64,000 nt of DNA. Origin: Medicago truncatula (Eukaryota > Streptophyta > Magnoliopsida > Fabales > Fabaceae). Below the pieces are notes generated by a model that saw only the letters and a program-made list of their open reading frames with translations, searched no databases and was not told the DNA's origin. The position numbers and the translations under genes are program-made. Positions 15,701 through 26,879 of this stretch are shown in pieces. Location: NCBI RefSeq assembly GCF_003473485.1, contig NC_053048.1:50837755-50901754 (forward strand), given 5' to 3'. The number at the start of each line of letters is the position of its first letter. Positions within the stretch are counted from its first letter, which is position 1.

Positions 15701-18700
15701 TAGCATAAATTTTAGTATCAAAATAAATTTCACCAGTAAGAAAAATATTTTTGCCGATAATTTGGCATTTCATAACTAAAAACAAATAGTAATTTACCTT
15801 TGGGACAACATCACTAGAAATCAGCTTGCAGGCAGCAATTAAAACAGCACATCTATCTGTCTCCTCTGAGTATTCGGTGGTTACATCTTTGTTTACATCG
15901 TCATCTTCTACCTCATCTAAAAATGGATAGGCAAGTGAACAGAATTCTAGCATTATAAACAAGACGAGCACATAACAGAAATAAATGTGAAAGATCAAAG
16001 ATGCACCAATGAAAGAGTTTAGTGGTATTAAATCCAAATTTAATAAGCAAACGGAACTTCAAATGCCAGTTCAACCTAGAGACAGCAGCCAATGAGAATT
16101 TAGCTATGACGCACGGACACATCTAGTATTAGACGGGTCGCAGAGTCCAACACTTGCATGACACCCGTACGGCACGTGTTGGAAACCCCGTACCGGTGTT
16201 CTAAAATAATTTGTTTTATTAATGCTTTGACACTCCTTGGATCGGTTTTCGACACCCATATGACACTCACATGACACGCATCAAACAAACTAAGACAAGT
16301 ATCCCAGAAAATATATTTTTTCTTTGCTTCAACACACCTTATACTCTCCTTGGATGCATCTCAAACACATCATCTACAAGAGTTAAAGGTGTGTTGAAGC
16401 TATGTTGATCATTGAGAGGTTGAATGTGATTACAACATTATTAGTTTTTTCGATAATAGATTGATAAATAAATGTTAAATATTATCGTATTTTTTTTAAT
16501 AAAATAAATTGCTCAATTTATTTGGACTTGTATATATTTTGATTCTCAATTTAGATCTTTTATAAATAATATTAATCTTTTATTTTATTATAATAAATAA
16601 ATTAATATATGTGTAGTGGTGTCAATGTCCTGAGTTTTTTACATTAGCAGTGTCGAGGTGTCCGTGTCAGTGTTGTGTAAGGTGTCTGCGTCAGAGTCTG
16701 TGCTTCATAGGAATTTAGTCGTTTCGTAATGGTTGAAATATTGTAAAATATAGAGAAATGAGAGTATTATTGCTATCCTTGAGACGTCACAGTGGTATTT
16801 TACAAGATTCTTTCCTTTCTTATTGATTCCATACCCTTATCTTGAGGGATTGGTTAGGTCAGATTAAAGTTTATATATTGTTCTTACCCTCATTCTATAC
16901 ACAATGAATATACAATATTTTCAGTCTCAAATGTAATAGTTAGTTTCAAGTAAACATCGAGAAACATAAGATGAATGGTCCACCATCATAAGCATATTTG
17001 TTGGAGTTACCTGGAACAGTAAGCTGTTGTTGACAAAGTTCCCAGAACTTCTGAAGGACATGTGCATTAGGCTGATATCCCAATCCCTCCAGCCCTGTCT
17101 TACTAAAATTTGCCATCCTAAATAAGCACCATGCTTCTGCAAGCACAGCGCATACCTTCGCCAAATAACATTTTTTCAGACCTCAAGACATAATATATTT
17201 ACGCTAGAGAAAGGAAAAAGGAAAACGAGTCAGTTCTCTTACTCTGCCAGCAAGTTCACTTCCAATTTTATCCACTTCATTGCTGTCAGTTGCCAAGTTT
17301 ACATAGTACTCAAGTTCTTGTAACAAAGTATCACGCTTAGACCGGAGAGACGTTAATGATGCATCAGAAACACTTTCTCCATCTATCACAGACTGCAAAC
17401 TCCAAGCCAGATGAATATGCATGTTCTGAAGCAGCAAACCAACAACCTGGATAGGGAACAGGCAGAAAATTAACCAAACCCAAATAAGAATATCACAGGA
17501 AACATAACACCATCTGTGAGCAGCCATTTACTTACCTCATCCTCCATATTCCTAACATCACGTAGCACCATTACAATGTCTTCATATAGGTTATCAATAG
17601 GCACATATCTAGACAATTGAAGTTCATACAACCTTTTCAAATTTACAAGAAGAGAATATTCATCACCCCCGGCCTGCAGTGTCATCTCTATAGGTTAAGT
17701 TTTTCCTACAAGACCCAAAAGTAACAGAAAACATGACATTTGAGTTCTGATGAGCATACCTTTACTTCACTAATTGCAGATTTCAAATTTTTAATAATTT
17801 TAACCTCGAGTTTCTTTAACTTGATTCGAGCAAAATCCTGCAATTCCCCTCGACTTTCTACACAACAGAAATTGATCGCCTTCACACAAGCTCTCAGAGG
17901 GTCCTTATCACCAATCTTCAAAAATGCATCTTCCATAAGCTGGAGGAGATTTTTGAAATTCTGAAAAAACAAGCATTAATTAATTTTTCAGAAACATCAT
18001 AAATAGACTAAAAGCACCTGCAAGAAAGATACACAAACCTGCTCCTGCCTCTTCAAAGAATAAAATTCAAGATTCATATACATAACAATCTCGACCAGCA
18101 ATGACACTTTAGCTTTATCTGAAATAAATTTTCGCAAGAGTTCGGGGTATTTCTCCATCATGGCAACAGTTATATCCTGTTTATTATTTTCAAATACTTC
18201 CTGTCATTTATTGGAGAAGGGATTAGAGTCTGCCACCAAGAACAATGAAACAAACCTAGTAGCACAAAGAACATTAAGCAATCACCAGTACAGGAACAAC
18301 GCAAACACAACAACAAAGAGTACTCTTAGAATCATTACTAGTCAAGTATCCAGTTAGAATATTTTCTGTTACCCCAAATAATTTAACAACGAAGGCCTGA
18401 AATAATCAGAGATTTTCACTTTGAAGGTAAAAAGATTGACAATTCTTATACAGAATTAATGAAACATATTCCTATTCCTACAGAAATACAGCAAGAACAA
18501 AATTAGCCATAGTATATAAAACCATGTACTGCAAAAACTTTTATTTCCCAAAATAAACATCAAGCATCAAATGCAACACACATCAAAGCCCGGAATAAAA
18601 TTAAAAGTAAGAAGTCAGGATTTGGATTGAAAAGGTGAAAATCAAAGTGAGACGAACTTTTTGGGCTTTGCTATGGTACTGCTTTCTGTTATCAATAGCA

Positions 18701-21700
18701 GGAACAATCTTCTCTCCAACAGCCTTTTTCACTGATGCACACAGGAGACGAACCAAGTTTGTTTTACTTTTGTCAGTGATTGATGAATTTTCATCAAGGA
18801 GCATGGATATGATGCACTTCCAATCCTGCAAACAAAATATTCAGTACTGTCAAGAAACCATATAATATTACTCAACCACGCACATCAATAAATCTGATTT
18901 AAAAAGTTTTAGGTGTGTTATTCTTTGGTACAATATCAGGGAGGCAGCAATGACAAAGCAAACAGGTTCAACAAATATATCGTGCAGACGCCAGAATAGG
19001 GACAAAATAATAACATTGTTTTTATAGTTTAAACATATTTCAGTAGAAAACCATTGGTGTGTGAAAAATATATAGAAATTGCTAGGGATACTACTGACTC
19101 ACTGAGGTGACTGAGTTCCTACCTACTGAGGCCACCAAATTGTATTTATTAGAAGAACATGCAACACTCCAAGTGGATTGGGTTTTACACAACATTGTCC
19201 ACCTAATATGTCCATCATTATCATTCAATTATTATTTAAAATTATCAACCCTAGTCTCTCCCCTTCAGAGTGAAGGTTAAAGAATAGAGAGTGAGGAAGA
19301 AGGATAGCTATTAAGAGACACTGTTGAGGGTTGTGATTTACAATGAATTTGACAGTTAAGCGGACCACTTTTTCTTAACCATCTCATCATGTTACGACTC
19401 ATAACATGATGGAACTTAGGACCTTTGCTTTTTGTTTGTTTGTGGATTGGATGGAATGTCTATATTTTGTTGTGCCTTTGACCAATGAATCAGATCTATA
19501 TTTTGTGTTGGCGTATCAAATTGTTTATTTTTCAAAGGAACCTGTTAATGTAGGTTTAAATTAGTTTAGGGACCTATTACAGATTATAAATTAGCTTAGG
19601 GGCCTACGAAGCTTATATTATATGTCCCACCATACATAATAACAACACTATAACAGAAGGACCTGATTATAAAAATAAAAATAAAAATATTAGTATGAAG
19701 ACTTGATTACAATTTCTTTAGTTCATGACCTATTTAAAAATCCTCAAATAGTTCAAAGACCTGACCTACAAAGTAGTTAATCCTTTCTTTAACCCCAGAA
19801 GGATAGCTGATAGTCAACAAATGATTTATAACAGATAAATAAGCATGCACCTTGAGGGAAAAAATAGGAGAAATTTAGATGAAAGAGTGAAATTAATTAT
19901 GTATCTAAGCAGGCATCAGGTTTCTAAAGGTTGCCTACTTCCCTCTATTTGTATGTCTCATATTTTTCTCATATCAATTACCATATCCTATGACTGTAAA
20001 ATTCAGCCCACAGATGCATAAGCAAATGGTCAGACAAAACAAAAGATAAGTTGGTTGATACGCATACCTTTATAGCTTTCATGTAATCCCACACATCATC
20101 AATCACATAAATAGTCAAAATTGGATTGGGTGGGAACTCATCCAGAATCCGCAACATTCTTGTAAGATGAACCTCAGAAGGACTGACATTTTCACCTGTA
20201 AAGAAATTGGTTTCATCACATGTGTTATGATATAGAATTGGGATTATTAGTTCGTTACTTAATTGCTTACTAATTTTGTTTTTCTGTTATAAGTTAGTTG
20301 CTTGTGATCATGTCCCTTTCTCTTATATCCGGGGTCTACAAATAAAGATTTTCATTACCTTAGAAATCATCTTTGGCATATCTTAGTTTTGATTGGTTTT
20401 ACAACCAGTGTAGGAGAGCTAGCTCTCTTGTTATTTCCTCCCTTTGGTCTTAATTATAAGCAAAAGTCAAAATGAATTTGGTTCAAATTTGGGCCAAATA
20501 CAATTTGACTTCTATATTTAAGATCAGGGTAGTATTCTTTCTCCTCCCTCCGGTCTTAATAAAAAGTGTTTTTTTTTTTTTTTTGAATCCAATTCTTGGG
20601 TTCCTAACAATATGCTTGTCTTTGGTCTAAACAAGGCATCTGTTCTAAATGGAAAAATTCATGAATAGATTTTAGACCTCTTGATTCTGACTGGGAGCTA
20701 ATAAATTTTTGAGCAATCAGGTGATCATATACTAATGCTCCAATGGCATGCCTGATTTCTGGAGGATCATCGATCAGCAAATCATACAAATTACCTAAGT
20801 CATCTTCAGGAATAAGTTGATGTCTGCATAAACCAAGAAAACTCTCAATTTAAAATCTTGTAACTCACCAGCAGAAAAGTAATATATCATTGAAAAAGAG
20901 TTTGGAATTAAGACCTGAACAGTTGTTTAACAAGGCCTATGGCCTGAACAGCCACAGCAACATCAATGTCATCCGCAAGCTCAATCATCCGGCCAGAAAA
21001 TCTCTCAGTAAACAAACCAAGGGTCTGTATGTTATCATCCATCTCATAGAGATTTTGCAGTGCTCTTATTGAAGTTTTTCTTACACCAGCATTCTACAAA
21101 TTGGAGGGTGGGGCAAAATGTAAACGAAAAAAGTAGAAACAAGTTGTATAGTACAAGAGCAATTAAAAGAGATATAAAAAATTACTTTATCATTCAGTGT
21201 CCACCCAAGATATTTCAAGTATAAATCCTGCAAAAAAAGTGATGGGTATGACAGGATCCATGCACCGAGTGATTCAATGCATGACATTCTAATATTTGGG
21301 TCAATGTCCCGGTAGCGATGTACAAATAACCTTCAAGAAAGCATTACATGGACATGTTAGATATAAAGCCACAAGAACAGAAGAACTATATGATAGACCG
21401 CTACTTTCTTTTAAAGAAAACAATTATTTAGTTTCACAAACTCCTACCCAGTAAATATCTTGCGCATCATCTCTTCCAACAGTGTTATTTTCTCGTGCAT
21501 ATCCGAAAACCTTTTATTTAGTGACTCCATCCGAGGCCCCTCGGTTTTTTTCTTCTTTTCAGCATCCAATTGTCTACGAGTAGTCTCTCTTTGTACGCCA
21601 AGCATATTAGCAACAGTTATATATGATGTGACCAATGAAAGACCCATCAATGAAGCAACTTGACGATAAACTCTTGGAGGGGTGCTACATAGGTACAGCA

Positions 21701-23637
21701 GCACATAAGTCATCATATATATGTGTATATATGAGTATATTGCTAAAATCAGAATCTGGGGGTAGTCAAACTAACCATGAAAGTGCAATGATGTAGTCCA
21801 TGCACTTGTCAAATAAAACCTGGTCAAACAATGGTCCATGCTGACATTCACGGACCAAATTATCCCAGAATGACTCTAGATTCTCTTTGAAGTTTTTAAA
21901 CTCCTTCTTTTTGGAATTTTGATAATCTTCAACTTCACCCTAAAATGTCAAAGGTAAGCAAGAAAGGATAAATGTCTACATGCATCTAGCTCATAGTTTG
22001 ATCATTGCATCAAAAGAGGAGGCTGAAGAACGGAAATGGTATATTACTATTATTATTTTTATTAATATTACTAATAATAATATTATTATTATTGTCAAAA
22101 AAATTTATTATTATTACTACTACTACTACTGTGAATTTATCAAATATATAAATACAAAAATTAACGACAACTGTGAACAAATAATAAGTGTGTTTGGTTA
22201 TGCGGTGACAAAATTTGATTTTGACTGAACTGATTATATAAAATTCATTTTGGTTGAAAATGAGTTGAGCGTAAAGTGATTTATGTCTAGATAAATCCAC
22301 GAAAAACAGTGATTTTTATCAATTTATGTTTGGATAATTTGGATCAGAATTGCTTTCGTTTGTGTGTGTGTGTAAAATATTAATATATTTGAGAATTATT
22401 TCATGCAATTGTCGAAGCTAGAAATATTAACATTTATATAGAATTGATTTTGGGACTGAAATTAATTATAAAACTAGAAACAAAGTGTGATAATTTATGA
22501 CCAAATAATAAATGTAATTCTGAAAGGTGCAAATGCAAAACCAGACATAGGCTAAATGAGAGCAGGTTGTATACCCTTTTAGCACAGTTGACAAGAGCAA
22601 CAACAACATCATCAACGTCAATCTCATGCATGAGATCCCTTTTGTCGTGAAATTTGGCTCCACATGCCTACACCATTTAAAAAATTATTTTGCTGCTATC
22701 AGTAAGTGTTCCAAAATTGATAACGATGTTTACTTCCCCTGAAAATCTTTAAGCAATGATGAAATAATAAAGTTCCCGAGTTTTTACAATACCTACTCTA
22801 GGCCCTAGATTTTTCACATAAAACTAAAAATGTCACACCCTAACACTCCATTAACTTTTGTACCTCAAACAGCATTGTCAAGAGCTCAACCATAGCAGAT
22901 CTTGGATCCTTTTCGTAGCTTTCAACCCAAAGTTTGACCACATGAGGAATAAGTTTTCCGTTACCTTTGATCGCCTCTACAGAAAGAAAAAAAGATACAA
23001 TAAATCAGAAGCGGATCAGTTAATGCATAACAAAATCTACAACCACAGTCAATACAATGCTCTAAAAATGGAAAAACAAATATCATAGACTAAAAACTTA
23101 TTTACAAATGTCCCAGACTAACAGTGCATGAAAATTAAATACTAATAACAGACTGACATTTGAAGTAGTTAACTACAGTAAGAAAAATAAATAACAGATC
23201 GTAATTTCAGCTCAATAAAGTATTGCAACTGAAATTTTCAATCAATCAGGTAATTCGAAACCCTAAACAACAATTGAAGTAGTTAGAGAGTACTAAAGAG
23301 TGTTTAATTTACCAATCAAAGTCTCATCAGTAGGTTTAAGCGTAGTGCTAGTAGTTCCTTCTTTAACACGATTTCGCTTCGATTTCTGAACCGGACGAGG
23401 TTCGTCGGAATCTTCCGGCGAACTCTCCCGCTCCGCCATATCTACATCGACGTCGATTTCCTTCGGCGGTTGCTTGGGAGGTCTACCTCTCTTCTGCTTG
23501 AATCGAAAACAGAAAAACAAGAAAATGAAATTAGGTTAAATTAAAGCAAGATTGGGAAAATGAAGTTGTGAAGAGAGATAAATGAAACTTACGGAACGAC
23601 GAGTTGATACTTCGGAAGGTGGAGGTTGATCTTCCAT
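12731..23637 (-). CDS. SCC3: Cohesin subunit SCC3/STAG, 21 exons
   Basis: Stromalin subunit of the nuclear cohesin ring, which binds the kleisin SCC1/REC8 and is needed for sister-chromatid cohesion. Exons (minus): 23637-23593, 23493-23313, 22976-22864, 22667-22575, 21939-21776, 21684-21448, 21330-21186, 21093-20915, 20823-20678, 20195-20068, 18825-18658, 18200-18039, 17960-17760, 17673-17536, 17446-17243, 17155-17011, 15916-15798, 15688-15551, 14664-14402, 14277-14153, 13026-12731. All are GT/AG and the phases close to 1129 codons plus stop; plant SCC3 is about 1100 aa. The STAG domain is about aa 150-275 ([20 protein letters not shown]). The stromalin conservative domain starts at about aa 278 ([19 protein letters not shown]). 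The C-terminus has a Ser/Glu/Asp-rich tail. GRP motifs occur at both ends (KRGRPPK at aa 16-22, KRRGRPRK at 1040-1047). All exons look intact. Several introns hold transposon insertions. Confidence 0.96.
14732..15033 (-). mobile_element. Solo LTR in SCC3 intron 18
   Basis: The 302-bp sequence starts tgttag and ends ctaaca. It is flanked by a perfect 5-bp repeat, atccc, at 14727-14731 and 15034-15038. TG...CA ends plus a 5-bp target duplication and no internal domain indicate a solo LTR left after LTR-LTR recombination. A TATA-like stretch on the minus strand (gaataaatagaataag) suggests minus orientation. The size and ends fit a small copia-type LTR. Confidence 0.8.
16104..16710. mobile_element. 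hAT-type MITE in SCC3 intron 16
   Basis: The 607-bp insertion has terminal inverted repeats ctatgacgcacggacac (left) and ctatgaagcacagactc (right, inverted). The flanking 8-bp direct repeat gaatttag (16096-16103 and 16711-16718) is perfect. Subterminal cacgtgt/gtgtc motifs recur at both ends. There is no coding capacity. A short relative lies at 40959-41104. Confidence 0.82.
22041..22131. repeat. (ATT)n/(ACT)n microsatellite in SCC3 intron 4
   Basis: Runs of tatt/att are followed by consecutive act/tac triplets and then unique sequence. It is a simple repeat in a non-coding intron and a likely length-polymorphic marker. Confidence 0.8.
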
Positions 23638-23982
23638 GACCTAAAGCTTCTGCAACACGACGACGGAACTAGAGAGAGGGGGGGGAGGTTTTTGAGAATT
23701 ATAACATCTCCCGCCAAGGTATTAAGTATTAATTTTCAACCCAAAGTCACCGAGTATTTCTGGATACGCCTCCAATTCAACAGAATATCTCTTGTTCATT
23801 TTCTACCGTGATTCCTGTTTTTCCGAAATTCTATTTTATCTGTCAAAAGAAAAAAATGATTCACTTTTTCCACTTTAATAAGATAATCATATTAACTCCA
23901 TTAAAAAAAATCATATTAACTACTAACTAGTTCTCTAAACGATATTTTGTCAAAAAAAAAAAAAAAAAAAACATAGATAAAA
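23638..23982. promoter_or_regulatory. SCC3 5' leader and proximal promoter with E2F-like site
   Basis: The minus-strand sequence TTGGCGGG at 23717-23710 fits the E2F consensus TTSSCGSS. It lies about 75 bp upstream of the SCC3 start codon. SCC3 acts in S phase, so E2F control is plausible, but this is inferred from one motif. No clear TATA box is visible. The rest of the stretch is AT-rich and ends in an A-run before a transposon. Confidence 0.4.
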
Positions 23983-25145
23983 GAGTGCATCTTTGCTCCA
24001 TTTCACTTTGCTCAATTTACCCCATTTAAAGACATGGATGTGTGACATGTGTAAAAAATAAAATCAATGGCTGTGATTAAATGGCTTGGAAAAAGCAATT
24101 CTTAAATGAGAAAAAAGATCAACGCGCTCTGCTATGAGAAAAATACTACGCGCGTACAAACTCTCCTTCTTCCTTCTCATCTTAGATAGCACCTCTCTCC
24201 CTCCCATCGCCGCCGCCCAACTCTCCCTCCCTTCTTAAATGAGGTACATTGTTGGCAATACTTCCTTGTCCGCGTTTTCATGAATGTTGTTCACCAATTT
24301 ATTGACACAATCTGAAAAAACAAAAATTTACAATTAAGGCCATCATAAGTTATGATTTCATACATAAACTTACATAAATATATGATAACAATGTTAGAAA
24401 ACAACATTCTAAAGTCGCGGCAACTGAACAGAAATAACATAAACAGAAACAACTCATGATTTTTTGACAAACAACTGAACAGAAACAACATAACAGCAAA
24501 AATCCACTGCAAAATAGCTGACAGGATCAATATACTTGAAAAACTTAGTCTGCATAAGAATTTGTTGACCATAAAGCTATCTATTACTATTAAAGTTACA
24601 CACATAGTGACCATAAAGCTATATATATGTATATCATGCAAGTAAAGCATCACGTAAGTGAACCTCGAAACTAATTTTTCATCAACACAGTAAAACAACA
24701 TCATGTAATAAAGAGACGGCAAATAATAAAATAGAGAAGGCAAATTATATTACCTTGATCAACAACAATGGCAGCGGCACTGGGATGGTCGGAGACGGCG
24801 GCGGCGGGTTCGTTAGTGTTGGTAGCAGGATGGTGGGGTTCACTCATGATGCTGACGGAGACCAAGAGAGAGGTGCAACGGTGAGAGAGAGGGAGGGGTG
24901 ATGGCGGAGCCGGTGGGAAGGAGAGGTGGCTTCGATGATTATGGGGGAGGAAGGTGGAAAGTTGTATGAGAAAGGAAGAAGAAGAGTTTGATAGTAGAGC
25001 GCACGTATTTCCTTTTCCTCATTAAAGAATTGCTTTTTCCAAGCCATTTAATCACAACCATTGATTTTATTTTTTCCATATGTCGCACATCCATGTCTTC
25101 AAATGGGGTAAATTGAGCAAAGTGAAATGGAGCAAAGAAGCACTC
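23983..25145. mobile_element. Pack-MULE-like element carrying a gene fragment
   Basis: The 1163-bp element has TIRs of over 100 bp. The left starts gagtgcatctttgctcc; the right, inverted, starts gagtgcttctttgctcc. The flanking 8-bp sequences are nearly identical (agataaaa and aaataaaa), so the target duplication is imperfect. The interior has a GC-rich stretch (around 24190-24240 and 24770-24900) unlike the surrounding DNA. It includes a two-exon frame at 24847-24235 with consensus splice sites. No transposase is present. This combination fits a Pack-MULE, a Mutator-like element that captured host gene sequence. Confidence 0.75.
24235..24847 (-). CDS. Two-exon fragment captured by a MULE, 56 codons
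   Basis: On the minus strand, exon 24847-24754 encodes MSEPHHPATNTNEPAAAVSD and continues to a GT donor. Exon 24311-24235 follows a TTTTTTCAG acceptor, keeps the frame and runs to a stop after PTMYLI. The first exon is Ala/Pro-rich and looks like a genuine protein N-terminus. The second (DCVNKLVNNIHENADKEVLP) looks like the start of a folded domain, then is cut by the element's inverted repeat. I do not recognise the parent gene. It is probably the captured 5' part of a host gene. Whether it is transcribed cannot be seen. Confidence 0.45.
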
Positions 25146-25192
25146 CAAATAAAATCTTCAAAGCATATATGCGGTGTGAATATTTAATAAAT

Positions 25193-26149
25193 GGTGGGAT
25201 TTAGCATGGGAAAAAGAAATTCTTTCCCTTCATGAGGAAGTTAAATCACAACCATTGATTTAATAATTTTTTATTTGGACGGTTAGGATCTCTGACCTCG
25301 TAATAGTTGTAACTTTTTATTTGGTATTGTGAAGGACCCCACCAATTGATTAAATAACAATTTTGTTTCATTTATTGGTTTTTATTTGTAATAAATCATG
25401 GGATTAATTTGAATAAAAAAACAATTATAGGAGAGAGAAATTTAGTTCATCTTCTTCAATATTCTAGAATTTTTGTGTCGTGAATGGTGTTTAGCTATTG
25501 AAGGATTTTAGTTATATAGATTTAGTGAGGTAATGGAGAAATTTAATATAACTTAAATATAAATTTGGTATCTTAATGTAAAAAATTATCCAAATAAATA
25601 GGAGTATAATTGGGGTTTTGTTAGGTGATATCCTTCTTCATCATGGTCAAAAAGAACTGATTTTCACCATTTTTTCTGTCAACAAAAAACGGAAAGTTAA
25701 AAGATTGGAGAGAAAAATGGATTCGTTCGGTGTCTCTGGCTCATCGCCGTCGGTAAACGTGATGTTGTCGTCGTGAACAGACACCGAAGTGGTCAGCTCC
25801 TTCGCAATATGCACGTTATCGTCACAGACTCGGTGTGGCTGATGAAAATCTGATTAAGATCTATTAGATAATCATAGACGGCACAGTAGAAGAACAAGAA
25901 CAAAATTGAGCCTAAGAATTGGATAGGGCATCCAGATATACTTTTCAGATTGAAAACAAAGATTGGTTTATGATTCCAGATCTGGAGAAAAAGGTGGAAC
26001 AACAGACAGATCTGCGTTGAAGAAGAAAAAAATATTAAAAATATATTTTCAATTTTTTTTTTCTTCTGGTTGCCAACTGCCACCTGTCCTGAAAAAAGGG
26101 AACTTTCCCATGGTGGGAAAAACTCCCCTTTCCCAGGCTAAACGCCACC
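25193..26149. mobile_element. Second Mutator-like element, non-autonomous
   Basis: The 957-bp element has ends ggtgggatttagcatggg (left) and, inverted, ggtggcgtttagcctggg (right). The flanking 9-bp sequences ttaataaat (25184-25192) and ttaacagat (26150-26158) match at seven of nine positions, suggesting an old 9-bp target duplication. The inside contains a less AT-rich patch at 25715-25850, with an ATG frame MDSFGVSGSSPSVNVMLSS at 25718 that soon stops. This may be captured coding sequence. The element sits only 47 bp from the previous one. Confidence 0.6.
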
Positions 26150-26219
26150 TTAACAGATTGTTGCATGTAAAAGGAAAAAATATTGAATGAAAACATTACA
26201 TTAATAATTTTTATTTAAA

Positions 26220-26523
26220 TCCTTCCCTTTCTTCCTCTCTCTCTTCTCTCATTCTCAAACCCTAGCTGTCACCCCTCCGAATTGTTTTTCCTCTTATCCT
26301 AATTGAATAAGTGATTTCACATATTTTCTGTTTTCCTTCGTTTGTTTTGGTGATTTCGTCGTCTCTGAACGACTCTGTTTATTTTGATTTCCCATCTTTG
26401 TGCGGTGTGTTTTTTATTTTCCATCTTAGTGTTGTGTTTATTTGATTCAGGTTGAAAGATTAGATTTGAGCAAGTGTAGATCCGATCAATGACAATGACT
26501 TTGACGTCGTCAACGTTGCAGAT
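26220..26523 (+). other. Possible 5' end of a truncated gene
   Basis: The stretch looks like a plant 5' leader. A CT-rich start with aaaccctag (near 26259) is followed by a likely leader intron ending cag near 26450. Then comes an ATG at 26490 with MTMTLTSSTLQ and a donor-like gtgag at about 26524. The peptide is Ser/Thr-rich like an organelle-targeting start. No downstream exon can be joined: the next 400 bp is A-runs and a tandem repeat. It may be the 5' remnant of a gene broken by repeats, or a promoter-trapped fragment. The product is unknown. Confidence 0.3.
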
Positions 26524-26695
26524 GTGAGTTTATTCACATATTCATCCTTTTTGTTTTTAGCGAATTTGGATTTGTATTGTATCGATATACTCTATCAATT
26601 TGAATGAATGAATATCATTTATTTTTGTCAAAAAAAAAATTAATATCTTTAAACATTTAACAATATTACTAATGTTTTTGTCAAAAAAAAAAAAA

Positions 26696-26878
26696 CAATA
26701 TGACGAATGTAATTGTTTTATATATAATTATTGTAATGTTATACGACTTGCTAATTAATCATAACAAACAAACACTCTTCATGAACAATATGACTAATGT
26801 AATTGTTTTTTTTTTATATAATTACTATAATGTTATGCGACTTACTAATCAATCCAAACAAACAAACATTTTTCATGA
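26696..26878. repeat. Tandem duplication of a 90-bp unit
   Basis: Units 26696-26785 and 26786-26878 align along their full length. Both start caatatgac(g/t)aatgtaattg and end in ctt/ttt followed by catga. They differ by substitutions and a longer T-run in the second. A degenerate partial unit begins near 26661. Confidence 0.8.
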
Positions 26879-26879
26879 G

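Noticed and set aside
20400..20570. Complete Stowaway MITE in SCC3 intron 9
   Set aside because: Two ctccct..ggtcttaat motifs are present but in the same orientation, so only fragments or unrelated matches can be claimed.
22010..22300. 96-codon minus-strand frame in SCC3
   Set aside because: Runs through a microsatellite in an intron.
24291..24743. 150-codon minus-strand frame inside the Pack-MULE
   Set aside because: Overlaps the putative intron of the captured fragment, is composed of hydrophobic AT-driven codons and has no recognisable domain.
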